Shown: positions 1 to 11,506, numbered from the stretch's first letter. The stretch: DNA of 64,000 nt from Brassica napus (GCF_020379485.1 NW_026016691.1:1-64000), one strand, 5' to 3'. Translations and numbers: made by a program. The notes: generated by a model from the sequence alone, not told the origin.

Positions 1-1351
1 AGCCTTAAACTAAAAACCCTAAAACCCTAACTTAAAAACGCTGAACCAAAACTTTAAACTCTAAACTCAAAACCTGAGATCTATTTATCGATGCATCTCC
101 TCTTCCATTAACACTTGTTTTTTTGTTATATAATAGTAACTGAGAGTTAAAGATTTAAATGAGTGGATAAAATAAATTGATTTAAGAAAAAGTTGCGAAA
201 GTTTGTGATGTATGTTCTCTTAAACTATATACTAAAACTCTAAACCAAACACTAAACATATTTCATATACTTTATACCTTAAGCCTTATGCCTATATACT
301 AAATCAAGCACTAAAGCCTAAAACTTTAAGGTCTAAACCCAATGTACACCGGAGTGTACGCTAGCGTATACCCTATATCACAATGTACATCGGAGCCTAG
401 ACCTAATGAATGAAGGAGCTTACACCTAGTATACACAGGAGCGTACACCTATTGAACACAAGAGCGTTACCAACGTATACCGGATCGTACACCAGAACGT
501 ACACCTAATATACACTGAAACTAAATCAGAGCATACATCTAGCATAATTCATAGTGTACTGTACAACGTAGGACACATAAATAAATACCATAATGTATAC
601 TTAATTATATATCATAGCATGCACCATTGAAACCTTTCCGCTTCTAAAGCAAAAATCAAAGCTAAAGTTATAATTTAATTAATTAGCTAGGCTTAAGTTT
701 TATTGTCGAATTACTCTCCAAAACCTAAATAAAACTCTCACCTTAAAAAATAGATTCTATATCCAAATCAAAATGACACTTTAAGGATATCTTAACTCCA
801 AACCTAAACTCTAAACCCTAAATAAATAAACCTAAACCAAACACTAAACCTTGAACATTATACACTAAAGTCTAAAATCTATACCAGACATTAAACTCAT
901 ACAATTGATTCTTTAGATAAAACCATACTATTGGACCCAATTTTGGTTCGTATACTAATGGGCCGCGATCAAAGGCATGGGCCTGAAAAGCCGAAGCCCA
1001 CAACAAGAATATGAGTTCGAAGAAGGGTCGTCGAGATCGTCGGAGATCGCGGAACAAGAGACGAAGATCTCGGAGCCGTTACGAACATCACGGGGTCGAC
1101 TTACTATAAAGGAGGAATGAGGAACACGGAGGGAGACACGTTGAAAACCCTAGAGAGAGCTACACACATACATCGACCTTGTTTTATCATGTTCTTAGAT
1201 CCTTTCTTTTACCGATCTCACTTGTGTAATTCGATCTAGTTCAACTTATTGTATTCGATCCTATTCATCAATAAAGTCCATTTTTGTCTACTGGAAACTG
1301 TTAACATCGTTATGTTCTAAAGATATTGTTTCTACATCTTTTGTCTTCCTA
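1..1351. other. Left-edge intergenic DNA with degenerate telomere-like repeats
   Basis: No gene is supported here. Bases 1-60 and about 780-880 carry decayed CCCTAAA-type units mixed with variants such as CTAAACC and CTTAAAC, which resembles interstitial or pericentromeric telomere-like DNA. Bases 1000-1310 are less AT-rich and run from a TATAAA-like site (near 1105) to an AATAAAG (near 1270) and a TGTTAACA (near 1298). That layout would suit the 3' part of an LTR, but no partner end or duplication was found. Short open frames on both strands have no recognisable content. Confidence 0.5.
340..560. repeat. Decayed GTACACCGGAGTGTACG-type repeat cluster
   Basis: Units of roughly 12-20 bases built on GTACACY-GGAGYGTACRC recur about ten times with many mismatches (for example near 342, 388, 431, 445, 478, 496 and 508). 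The same vocabulary, better preserved, is found at 6715-7292 on the other side of the first CACTA element. The two are probably parts of one repeat family. Confidence 0.5.
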
Positions 1352-1830
1352 CACTACAAGAAAATAGCGGTATTCTGACAGACATTCCGACGGAAAATAA
1401 AATCCTCGGAATATCCCGAGGAATTTCCGAGGATATCCGAGGAAACACAAAATTAGTTTCCTCGGAATATACCGACGGAATTCCGAAAAAATATCATTCA
1501 GTCGGAATATTCTTATGGAATACCGAGAAAAAACTGTATTCCTCGGAAAAAACCGATGAATTCCGAGGAAATATTATAGCCGTTAGAGAGCCGTTGGAGA
1601 ACCGTTGGGGGATTTTAAAAATTCCGAGGAAATTCCGACAAACTAGCCGTTGGCATCGGAATTCCGTCAGAATTTCCTCGGTCTGTCGGCAGGAATTCGA
1701 CTATAAATACAAGCACCCCTCTTCCTCTTCATTCACTCCATATCTTCATCCTCCCTCTCACTCTCTCGGAAATTCATTATTTTCCTCGGAATTTCCTCGG
1801 AATATTCCGAGGGAATTCGAGGAACTAGGG
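1352..1830 (+). promoter_or_regulatory. Left subterminal repeat array with TATA box (element 1)
   Basis: Many copies of ATTCCGAGGAA, CCTCGGAAT and CCGACGGAA in both orientations start within 25 bp of the terminus. A CTATAAATACAAGCACC box at about 1701 matches the TNP2 promoter of element 2. In maize Spm, subterminal arrays of this kind bind the TNPA protein; the same role here is inferred. The TATA box no longer leads to a transposase because that gene is deleted. Confidence 0.7.
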
Positions 1831-2183
1831 GTTTTTAACCGAAAACAACGTTTTGCGGATTGAATAACACGTATATAACCTTCATTAAGTGTCTTAACCA
1901 GATTATGAAGTCAAACTTTGGTGTTTTACCCAATAACAAACACTTTTACGATTGCATGAACGAAAACCACACACATAAGAGAAACACTTATACACTTTAA
2001 TAAACGATAAAGGGAATACTTACAATTATTTTTGAAATTTTGTTATTTCATGGTTTATGATCATCTATACAAAGAATCCTCAATGATATACATTATAATT
2101 GTATAAGAAATGAAAAACGGCAAAAAAAAATCGATGTTTTGAAACCCCAAACCCTGGTTCCTCAGAATTTCCTCGGTAATTAC

Positions 2184-3455
2184 CGAGGGTTTTCTGAGGA
2201 AACCTGGTTCCTCGGAATTTTTTTCATTTAACCGGATAAACCAAGCCGCCAAATATTTCGCGAAAATTGAATTAATGATTTCCGAGGAAATTTTGACGGA
2301 TATATAAATAATTCGAGGAAATTCCGACGGATAGTTTCCGTCGGACGCGTCATTTTATTAGGTCGAACAGATCTTCTTCCCCATTTCTCTCCGCCTCACT
2401 TTCTCTCCTTGCGATATCCGGCGACTCCTCTCTTCTCCCTTGCGATTTCCGTCGCTCTCTCTCTTCTCCCTCGCGATTTCCACCCTAATCCTCATGTATG
2501 AAACCTATCCCACTCTCTTAGGTTAGATTTGTATGGTTTTTAAGTAGATTTGATGATTTTGGAATGAGATTTATAGATTTTTGTTAGGGTGAAAGTAGAT
2601 AATAGATTGTGTGAAATCAAGGTTGATTATGTATTTCACTTGATTTGGATTTTTTTTTTTAGTTTTTATTAATTTTGTGGTTATAAAAATCTAATTTGTA
2701 ATTATATATATAATATGAAAACGTTTTTTGTATATAAATCTATTTTTGCATTATAAAATCATTTATATATTTATTAAACATTTTTAAAATTTATAAAACT
2801 TTTTTTGTGATTAAAAGTTCGAGGGTTTTCCGAGGAAACCTGGTCCTCGGGATTTTTTCATTTAACCGGGTAAACCAAGCCGCCAAATATTTCGCGAAAA
2901 TTGAATTAATGATTTCCGAGGAAATTCCGACAGATATATTAAATAATTCCGAGGAAATTCCGACGGATAGTTTCCGTCGGACGCGTCATTTTATTAGGTC
3001 GAACCAGATCTTCTTCCCCATTTCTCTCCGCCTCACTTTCTCTCCCTTGCGATATCCGGCGACTCCTCTCTTCTCCCTTGCGATTTCCGGCGCTCTCTCT
3101 TTCTCCCTCGCGATTTCCACCCTAATCCTCATGTATGAACCCTATCCCACTCTCTTAGGTTAGATTTGTATGGTTTTTAAGTAGATTTGATGATTTTGGA
3201 ATGAGATTTATAGATTTTTGTTAGGGTGAATGGTAGAATTGTGTAGAATCGAGTTTGATTAAGTATTTCACTTGATTTTGGATTTTTTTTTTTTAGTTTT
3301 TATTAATTTTGTGGTTATAAAAATCCAATTTGTAATATATATATAATATGAAAACGTTTTTTGTATATAAAATCTATTTTTTGCATTATAAAATCATTTA
3401 TATTTATTAAACATTTTTAAAATCTATAAAACTTTTTTTGTGATTAAATCATATA
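2184..3455 (+). repeat. Tandem duplication (about 636 bp x 2) of the second-gene promoter and first exon
   Basis: The segment starting CGAGGGTTTTC at 2184 is repeated from 2820 with about 95% identity by eye. Each copy contains the subterminal-like motifs, a pyrimidine-rich stretch, the CCTAATCCTCAT first-exon end followed by a GTATGA splice donor, and the start of the AT-rich intron. Element 2 has one copy only (about 19140-19800). The duplication gives this copy two alternative first exons. Confidence 0.85.
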
Positions 3456-5595
3456 TATAATATTTAAAATCATTTTTTGTGGTTATAAAACGTTTTATGT
3501 ATTTTTATATATAAAATATAAATTTATATATTTATTAAACATTTTTAATATTATTAAAACTATTTTTGTAATTATTAAACTATTTTTTATTTATTAAAAC
3601 TATTTTTTGTAATTATTAAACTATTTTTGGGATTTTCTAAAACTATTTTTTAATTATTAAACTATTTTTTATTTATTAAAACTTTTTTTTGTACTTATTA
3701 AACTATTTATATTTTGTGATTAAAAACTATTTTTAAACTCTTTTTAAAACTATTTTTTACTTAAACAGTTTTTTTTATTAAAATTATTAGAACTAATTTT
3801 TAAATATGTTCTTTTTAATTTTCAGGTCTAATGATTATCAGACCCGGCCTCGACAGCGTCGTAGCCGGGGTGGTATGGGGAGCCAGTCTCGGGGTTCGTC
3901 CAGCCATATTCAGGATTCCGTTTCGCCCCACAACTCCTACCATACATCTCCCTCTCCATTACCCGCTCCTGCTGCTCCCGCTCCTGCTGCTGCACCCGCT
4001 CCCGCTGCTGCACCCGCTCCTGCTCCTCCAGGTCCTCCGGGAGTGATGAGTGTTGCGGAGTTGGTTCGACAGCCTAGTCGTGACCATCTTCCCTATCTCA
4101 CTCCGTATCCACATGGACGGGGTCAAACATGGTAATTAAACTTTTTATTTTTTCATTAAAATTTGATTCATTATTAATAATTTATTCTTTTTATTAGGTT
4201 CAACCGATCCGGGAACGGGATCAGCGCATGGATCAACCGTATGATGTACTCGGCCCTCGACAAGGGACATCCGACTTTCACTGACTTCCCTACCGAGAAG
4301 CAGCATCTGTGGTTTCGTCAGTTTGCGGTAAGTATTCTAATTTTTTACTTATATTTTTTATTTATTAAAACTTTTTTTTGTAATTATTAAACTATTTTCT
4401 ATATTTATTAAACATTTTAAATATTATTAAAACTATTTTTTGTAATTATTAAACAATTTTTGAGATTTATGAAAACTATTTTTAATTATTAAACTATTTT
4501 TTATTTAAACAGTTTTTTTTTCAGCAAGAATTCAACTGGAATTCCGATGATACGCTCTCTATCTATCACCACTTCGTCCATAAAGTTATGGACAACTATG
4601 GGAAGCAAATGTACGAGTGGAAGAAAAAGTGGGAAATAAACAAGGTAGTTTTTAATTTATTAAATAATTTTTTAATTTATTAAACTATTTTTTATTTATT
4701 TAACTATTTTCTTTTTTTTTTAATTAAAAGGTCCCAAAGTCAATGAACGACACGGTCTGGAAGGTGTTGTGTGCGCATTGGGATAAGGAAGAGACGAAAG
4801 AAACTTCTTCCACCAACTCCAACAACCGCAGGAGCGACCGTAAAGGGAAGGGCATCTACAAGCATAACTTGGGTGCTCAATCTATTGCCACTCTCGGGGA
4901 TCGCATGGTAAGTTCAACCGCTTTTTCTTCAATTATTTAAGTTTCAGAATTTTATTTTTTTGTGCATTTCTTCAAATTTCTAATGTTTTTAATTTATGTT
5001 TTTTTCAAGGCGGAAGAAAATGAGGGCGAGCCGGTTGATGATCTCGCCCTAATGAAAAGGGCGTATACCAACAAGAAGACCGACCAGATTGATGATGGTC
5101 TTTTGTGAGGGACGTGGTCAGCCTGGTCCAAACTCAGGTGCTAGACGAAGTGTCTCAGCTTCAAACCGATGATGACGATTCGACGGCTTCGACCAACTTG
5201 TCCCGGGTTCGAATCAACGAAATAGTTGAATCGGTAAGTTCTTTTTTTTTAAGTTCAATTTATTTATTTCTTGATTTTTATTTTATCATATTTTTATATT
5301 ATTTAAATTTGGTTATTTAATATTTCAGTCGGTTCCAAAGAAGAAGAGACGTTTGGTCGGTTTGGGTCGTCGCTCCCGGTCGGCTGCTCCTTCTTCTGCA
5401 CCACCGCACTATGTTGATCCAGAAGTACTTACGGCTCAGTTGAAGGACAAGGATGATCGCATATCTGCGTTGGAGACCCAGATGGCAGCTCAACAGGCGG
5501 GCTATGAGACACAGAAGAGGCTGAACGAGCAAATGATGGAGATGATGAAGAGGATGTACCCGAACGAGGTGTTCCCGAACATTCAAGACCCGTAG
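3131..5595 (+). pseudogene. CACTA second gene (TNPA-like / Ptta-En-Spm family), frameshifted
   Basis: Exons by splice signals: (AT of the start codon at 3131-3132), 3826-4131, 4198-4327, 4525-4644, 4731-4907, 5010-5233, 5329-5595. The start codon is split: AT ends exon 1 and the G comes from GTCTAATGATTATC after the intron. The protein has an Arg-rich N-terminus, a Pro/Ala-rich stretch, a conserved core ([36 protein letters not shown]) and a C-terminal coiled-coil-like segment ending near NIQDP. Its family is the DNA-binding partner protein of plant CACTA elements. In exon 6 the run GGTCTTTTGTGAGG (5098-5111) has two bases more than the other copy and brings a TGA into frame, so the C-terminal quarter is lost. 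Exon 5, by contrast, is intact here. Confidence 0.8.
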
Positions 5596-5749
5596 TTTTT
5601 TTTTTTTCAAAAACTCGGAATGTTTTATTTTTATTTGTACAACTTTGAATATTATCTAATATGTTTTCAATTTTAATTTTATATTTTCGAATTTAAATTT
5701 CAAAAACTTTAATTTAAAAAAAAAAAATTTAAAAATTAATTTTTTTCGA

Positions 5750-6211
5750 AATTCTGAGGAAATGCACCCTCGGAAATTTCCGACGAACATTTCCTTGGAA
5801 TAAGTCGTCGGAATATACCGAGGGACAGTTCCTCGGTATTTTCCGAGGGCAAGATTCCTCGGAATTTTCCGACGGCCACGTTCCTCGGAAATTCCTGATG
5901 AAAATTCCGAGGAACGTTTCGTCGGAACTTCCGAGGATTGGACCATCGGAAAATCCATCGAAATATTCCGAGGAAGTCGTCCCTCGGTATATTCCGAGGA
6001 CTTTTCCGACGAACTGGTTGTCTTCGGAGTTTCCTCGGAAATTAGTTTCCTCGGAATTCCGTCGGAAATTTCCGAGGGATTTCCGAGGAATAATGAATTT
6101 CTGAGGAGTTTTTTCCGAGGGATTGTTTCGTCGGTATGTCGTCGGAATAACAGTATTCCGACGACATACCGACGATTTTTTCCCTCAGTATGCCGCTGTT
6201 TTCTTGTAGTG
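5750..6211. repeat. Right subterminal repeat array of CACTA element 1
   Basis: About twenty TTCCGAGGAA / TTCCGACGAA / TCCTCGGAAT units in alternating orientation fill the last 460 bp up to the terminus. Spacing is irregular at 15-25 bp. They match the left array and the arrays of the other CACTA copies. Confidence 0.85.
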
Positions 6212-6714
6212 CTAGATCAAACTCCCGATTACTATCAAATACTTAGTGTATAATTTAGGTTCTACACATACCACAAGAACTAGGCAAATAGATAAAGCGG
6301 AGAAGATTGACATTTTGAGTACAAAGCACATGCAAATGGGAAGATTCAATTATCTCTTACACCTTGCGTTGAACCTACCTGCCCTATCGCCATTACTAAT
6401 ATCCCAGGAAGCTCATGCTATTTGATCTGCAAATGGAAAACTTTAATATCGACTTTCTCCAGAGCAACAATATAATAGAAATTAACAATGATGCAATAAA
6501 AGGGTAATACTAACTGATGAAGGAGAAAAGAGAAGAAACCCACATATGTGTTGGCTAATACATGCATTAATTACTCAGAAACAGACAATCAAAAATGGTT
6601 TCTTTCTTTGGTTTCAATCGAAATACTTATAAAAAATAAACAGAGATCAGAAAGTCACTGAAAGTTGATCGCAAACACAATCTAATGAGTCCCTAAATCA
6701 AAGCTACGGTTTAT
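6212..6714. other. Intergenic spacer, nothing recognised
   Basis: AT-rich single-copy-looking sequence between the CACTA element and the TGTACA repeat cluster. No long frame, RNA gene or terminal repeat was seen on either strand. Confidence 0.5.
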
Positions 6715-7292
6715 ACACTCGAGTGTACATGCTCCGTGTACACACTCCGGTGTACATGCTCGAGTGTATATGCTCCGGTGTACATGTCCGAGTCTACACG
6801 ATCCGGGGTACATGATAGTATACATGCTCTGGTGTACATGTCCGAGTCTACACGCTCTGGGGTACATGATTCGAGTGTACAAGCTCGAGTGCACATGCTC
6901 ATGTAGTCATGTATACACACTCTGGTGTACATGCTCTAGTGTACAAACTATGTTGTAGAAGCTCAAGTGTACACATTCCAGAGTACACGCTCCGGTGCAC
7001 GTTCCGGTGTACATGCTCAAGTGTACACACTCCGGAATACATGCTCCAGTGTACATAGGGGCGGACCCATCAATAAATTTGATTGGGTTCAAAAAGATTC
7101 AAAGGGTTTTTGGTGGTAGTCGAATCCATGTTTTTATGGGGCCAGAAGTCATAATTTACCAACTATGCTACCTAACTTTTGACAATTACATATACAAAAG
7201 CAACATATTATCATTTTTTTGTGGTGTTAGGTGACCCCACTAGTCATACGGTGGGTCCACCCCTGGGTGTACATGCTCGAGAGTACATGCTC
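6715..7292. repeat. Tandem TGTACATGCTCCGG-type palindromic repeat cluster
   Basis: More than twenty imperfect units of 12-16 bp built on GTGTACATGCTCCGGTGTACA and variants (CTCGAGTGTACA, GTCTACACG) run head to tail, interrupted at 7056-7265 by a hAT-like MITE. Many units are self-complementary (TGTACA, CTCGAG), so the cluster can fold extensively. Because the unit length is close to a multiple of three, both strands show Cys/Thr/Tyr-rich open frames (6682-7092); these are repeat artefacts, not genes. Confidence 0.85.
7056..7265. mobile_element. hAT-like MITE (210 bp) inside the TGTACA cluster
   Basis: The left end TAGGGGCGGACCCA and the right end TGGGTCCACCCCTG are inverted repeats with one internal mismatch and a T/C difference at the first base. 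The (C/T)AGGGGCGGA start is typical of plant hAT elements. Flanking 8-bp sequences AGTGTACA (7048-7055) and GGTGTACA (7266-7273) agree at seven of eight positions, as expected for an aged hAT target duplication. The host repeat also contains GTGTACA, so part of that match is given by context. Confidence 0.75.
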
Positions 7293-7363
7293 CGGAATTT
7301 GTCTTACATAATACTTGAGAAGATAATATTATTTCCATCTAGTAAACCTACTTATAGAAAAAA

Positions 7364-7391
7364 CTAGTAGTATTCCGGCGCTACGCGCCGG
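7364..7391 (-). mobile_element. 3' end of a reverse-strand Helitron
   Basis: Read on the minus strand, a perfect 7-bp hairpin CCGGCGC-GTA-GCGCCGG (7375-7391) lies seven bases before CTAG (7364-7367), with a T following on that strand. This is the standard Helitron 3' terminus inserted between A and T. The matching 5' TC end should lie to the right but was not located, so only this end is annotated. Confidence 0.7.
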
Positions 7392-8384
7392 GTTCGTATG
7401 TTTGTTCGAATGTGAAATATTTTTATGCGGCTTAGGGAAATATCATTATTGTAAGAACCTACTAAATCTAAATTCTGCATATATTTTGTCAATTTTGATT
7501 TGCCAACTTTTTACTGTTAATTAATTTGAATCTAAAAGAAATATGATTAAATGAAATCATAGAAAAATGTAAGCTATTCCGCTTGATTTTCATGGGATCG
7601 TAGTTCTATTAGTCAGAGCATACCTTGTCAAGGCCAAAGCTGCAGCTTGAACCCCATCAATTTGGTGGATTTAATAAAAAATCTTTGTTTTGATTGTATA
7701 TATTATTTTGGTTTCCACCATTTTCTTTTTAATTCTCTTTAACTTATGTTTAGTAGTAAAAAGTTCAGTGTGGTTCATTGTAATATTTTTTATTTGTGAA
7801 ATATGAAAGCAATATAAAATTTAAATTTCCTACTTTTTTGTTCTTATGCATTTTTTATTTTATTCTGAAAATTTATATACTTTGAGTTATATTTTATTTT
7901 ATTTTTATTTTATTTTATTTTTATTTTTATTATTGTTTATTTTTTATATTATATATTTTATTATGTATTAATCTTTAACTATGGTTATTAACCTTTTTCT
8001 TGTTAATTCCTTTAACTTTGATTTTGCTTACCAAATGAACATTTTTTTCATGCGATTCATTTTTTTAATTGATTTGGATTTTATAAAACATGTTAAGCAA
8101 TATTATAAATGAATTTCTCTTCTTTTAGTTTTTATTAGTTTTTATTGATTTCATATTTATTTTATTAAGTATTTTGTCTAAATTTATTATTTTTTAACTA
8201 AGCTTTTCACCAAGCTCAGATTATGATTGTCATAAAATAATCATTTTTGTTTGTTTTATTTTGTTATTTTTATTTTCGAAACAAAACTAAAATGTTTTGA
8301 TTGTGTATTAATATTTAATTATTATTTTCTTTCTCTTTTTATAATTATCTTCTCCACATAGCCAACCTGAGTCAGTAAAAGTAA
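7392..8384. other. AT-rich sequence, probably Helitron body
   Basis: This stretch lies on the inner side of the Helitron hairpin and is over 70% A+T with T-rich runs. No coding region, RNA gene or further terminal structure was seen. Confidence 0.35.
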
Positions 8385-9240
8385 GAGCATGTACAACAGG
8401 GGTTTTTAATAAATCCTAAAGTACAAATCCTTCACTATTAACCATATAATATTAATATTAAACTCATATTGCTTAAGGATCAATCCTTTCCTAAAATTTT
8501 TTTTGCGTGAATCCTTGTTGACGTGGCAGTTGAGTTTTGTCTATCGCGTGAAGGGTTTTTCGTGTTCGTGTCCTTTGTAGTGGAGAGGAGAAAAAAAAAG
8601 TTTGTCTCTGCGATTGGCGATTCGCTCTCTCCGGGTAGGGTTGATGAATCGACGGGTTGTTATATTTTTCTCCTCTGATTCTTTGGATTTACATAGGGTT
8701 TCATGTGGTTTTCTTCGCAAATTAGGTTACGGAATTGGGGATTAGGGTTTTCAATCGAATCGGGTTTCATCACGATTTATGTTTCAATCGATTTTGGGTA
8801 TCTTTCGTTTGTAATAAAGGTTTCAAATCGATAGAGGTATCATTCGATAGGAGTTTAATAGGGTTTTGAATCGGATTAAATTTTGAAAGTCTTATGTTTA
8901 AAAATGATACCAGAAACATATTACCAATTGAAGAATGATTTGATCGAAAATATTTGGAACAAATTTGGTGATGAAAACTAATAATTGTTGTATTTCATAT
9001 TTAATCATGTATTAAATAAATATTTCAATTTAATAAATAAATATTTCAATTTAACATGTTTTGATTTTTTTTTAAAAATTAAAAATATTTTCAAATTTAT
9101 TATTTTTTTATTCTTAAGGATTCCTAATGAATAACACCATTGGACATAATTATTTGATTAGAATCCTTAATTATTTAGAAAAAAAATATAATATAATATA
9201 CCTAAGGATTCCAATGGTGAGTACACCATTGGAGATGCCC
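8385..9240. mobile_element. Candidate PIF/Harbinger-like non-autonomous element (856 bp)
   Basis: The left end GAGCATGTACAACAGGGG and the right end CACCATTGGAGATGCCC are degenerate inverted repeats of the GAGCATCTCCAATGG type common in plant genomes. Both are flanked by TAA (8382-8384 and 9241-9243), which fits the 3-bp TTA/TAA target of PIF/Harbinger elements. Secondary inner repeats (GGATTC near the left, CCTAAGGATTCC near 9201) support the pairing. No transposase frame is present. A 3-bp duplication is weak evidence alone. Confidence 0.55.
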
Positions 9241-9243
9241 TAA

Positions 9244-9780
9244 GTTAATGCAAACTCACGTCTGGTTTTGTATACAACTAAAATAGTAAGGTGTCCTATA
9301 TTTGTTGTTTAATCAAAAGAGAAGCTACATCTACTATTCCAAAAATTTATGATGATGAATCAAGTATTGGAAATTAAAAAATTAAACAATTTTAGGAATA
9401 TGTAATAGCTAGAGCCGTAAAAAATTCCTACAGTAATGAGATCAACGTATTTATATATGATATAAGTATATAACCAAGCAAACTAAAAAGACGACAATCT
9501 ATATAATGTAGAAAAATTATTGACTCAAACTTAGCACGTTCAGTGTGGAATTAGTTCTTCACCTATATTAATATTGTCATGGATCTCTATGGTTGGAGAT
9601 CTCAGGCTCTGTGGTATCCTTTCGGGTGCTAAAAATGCATCAGGTTGGGCAGGTAGTACTGCTGACTCAGCCATGCTTCCTTCAAAAATTGGAGCAGTGT
9701 TACTTCATGTGGTATTATGTGAACCACTGCTCCCCATCACATGAGAGGGTTAATAGTGAGAGTCACAGCATCCAGAATAT
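9244..9780. other. Intergenic spacer left of the RPA-like remnant
   Basis: AT-rich sequence to about 9540, then less AT-rich sequence that may be the eroded 3' end of the RPA-like pseudogene. The small plus-strand frame at 9593-9811 has no recognisable domain. Confidence 0.35.
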
Positions 9781-10410
9781 CATTTCCAGGGTAGTCACCA
9801 CCTCCTTGTAAGCAAAGCTTTAATGATGAAGCATTGGTCCGTCAGTTTTCTCAATGTCATCGACTTGGCCAGTGCAGTGGAATTCTACCGTACCGCCTTT
9901 GCGTCCACAGATGAAAAAAAAATAGAATGCATCATATAAGTTTAGAAAACAGAGACGAATAAATGCAGTCTAACTAAGTTAAGAGTACATACCTGAGGTG
10001 GTGAATTCACGACACAGACAATAAACTCCACAATTGTTGCTAACTCAATTTTCTGTACACCGCCATACTTGGAAGGAGTGGAGGAGCTATCAATGTCAGA
10101 TCCACAAAACCTTGCAGAATTGTGTTGTACAGGGTATTGGTATAAGTACGCAAGTAGGAAGCAAGTTTTGTCAAAAGTTTTAGTTTGAATATACTTAGTC
10201 TTGTAGAAAGCTCTGGCTGGTTACACTTTCTTGGTAAAAGTAGAAATGTGTTCCGGAGGTTGCATTGAGGAAAAGGCGGCCTGCAATGCTGCGTAAAGTT
10301 AGCATGAAAGCTGTTATGATAATATAACTGGAAATAGACGAATATTAATTTTGGTTTTATGTTCGTTGCAACAAAGACCTTAGGCTCCACAACACTACGC
10401 ACTTATGTCT
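9780..10410 (-). pseudogene. Decayed replication protein A (RPA70/DUF223)-like gene fragment
   Basis: On the minus strand the fragments VFVATNIKPK (near 10365), then across an apparent intron RLFLNATSGTHFYF (near 10230-10280), then DSSSTPSKYGGVQKIELAT (near 10040-10100) and FHCTGQVDDIEKTDGP (near 9840-9890) follow in order with splice-like joints. VATNI..K followed by GRLFLNATSGTH resembles the OB-fold region of the amplified RPA1-like proteins of Brassicaceae, some of which are carried by Helitrons. Stops and frameshifts separate the pieces. The solo LTR at 10558-11891 sits just upstream, and unclear exon-like sequence continues to about 12600. The assignment is by recognition of short motifs only. 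Confidence 0.4.
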
Positions 10411-10759
10411 CATGGAACAGACTAACAATGATATCAAACACACTTACGCACACAGTGGTTGCTCTGCAGAGTTGGTACCAGTTAAAACCAAGTAACGTAA
10501 AACACCATAACTTAAATCAAAGAACTGTTTTTAGCAGAGATTTTCAACCTGGAAATTTGTTGGGGTCAAAAACGGTCACGACGGAATTAAAATCCGAAAA
10601 ATCCTCGGAAATCGTATTTCCGAAAAAGATAGTAAAAAGAAAGATATAATTTTCGTAAAAAATAATCAATACGAAGTTTTTACGAAGAATTATCCTTGAA
10701 AGCTCGAAATAGACAACTCAAGCTCGATCATGGCAAAACTACCGCGCATGCACGCTATC

Positions 10760-11082
10760 CGGTCGCTACGTAGCAACCAAGTCCAAGCCAAAGCTCGGTC
10801 GCTACGTAGCGACCAAGCGTCCGTTCCGCTCGGTCGCTACGTAGCGACCGAGCTCGAGCCAAGACTCGGTCGCTACGTAGCGACCGAGCCCGAGGCAAGC
10901 TCGGTCGCTACGTAGCGACCGAGTCACGTAGCGACCGAGTCACGTAGCGACCGAGCGTCCGTTCCGCTCGGTCGTTATGTAGTGACCAAGCTCGGTCACT
11001 ACGTAGCGACGAGCGCTCGTCCCGCTCGGTAGCTACGTGGCGACCGAACTCAAGCCACAGTTCGGTCGTTGCGTAGCGACCG
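10760..11082. repeat. Array of the 18-bp palindrome GGTCGCTACGTAGCGACC in the LTR
   Basis: About eight full and two half copies of the perfect palindrome GGTCGCTACGTAGCGACC, separated by 10-25 bp spacers rich in GAGC and AAGC, fill the upstream part of the LTR. Later copies are mutated (for example GGTCGTTATGTAGTGACC near 10970), mostly by C-to-T and G-to-A changes. Each unit can form a hairpin. The array lies before the LTR TATA box, where an enhancer would sit. Confidence 0.9.
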
Positions 11083-11506
11083 GGCTCTTCCGAACATCGA
11101 TACGATATTAGTCCAAACCTTCAAATGCTATCTCCCGATGACCGTAGCGAGTTCAGTCTATGTTTTCCGCTATTCTAAATCATCGATCAAACTTTGCGGA
11201 TTAAAAACCGCGGAAAGTTCGTTCTTTATCGAAAGAAATCGTAATAAACGTGTCGAGTCGGAAGACGGCCCATAGGGACCTAAGACACGACTCGAGGTCC
11301 ATCCTACGATTTCTTAACCAAAGGCCCGTAAGCCGCAACACGGTTTACGCTTGGTCCATAATGAAGGATAAATGTCAAGTTTTCGCGGATAAATACGGAA
11401 GTTTTGAAGATAATTGTGAAGATCGGGAAAAACGGAATATCTCCATTTTTATGCTATGACGGCTTAAGGGCAGAAGAGTAAAAGCGTAAACCAACCTTGG
11501 AGCTAG

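Larger units (their letters stand above)
1352..6211 (+). mobile_element. CACTA (En/Spm-type) element 1, internally deleted
   Basis: The element starts with CACTACAAGAAAATAGCGG and ends with the inverted partner CGCTGTTTTCTTGTAGTG. It is flanked on both sides by CTA (1349-1351 and 6212-6214), the 3-bp duplication expected of CACTA transposons. Both ends carry arrays of TTCCGAGGAA-like subterminal repeats. Compared with the copy at 14650-22917, the left end (to about 1765) joins sequence that lies downstream of the TNP2 gene in that copy, so about 3.7 kb including the whole transposase is missing. The second gene is retained but frameshifted. It is therefore non-autonomous for transposase and could move only if TNP2 were supplied in trans. 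Confidence 0.93.

Noticed and set aside
1000..1310. LTR-like segment with TATAAA, AATAAAG and TGTTAACA
   Set aside because: No opposite TG end and no target duplication could be paired, so it is mentioned only under the left-edge region.
6682..7092. Cys/Thr/Tyr-rich open frames of 60-73 residues on both strands
   Set aside because: They result from the tandem TGTACATGCTCC repeat having a unit length near a multiple of three; there is no start context or domain.
10760..11082. Regularly spaced palindromes looking like a CRISPR array
   Set aside because: Plant nuclear DNA, repeats inside an LTR, spacers repetitive and of uneven length, no cas genes.
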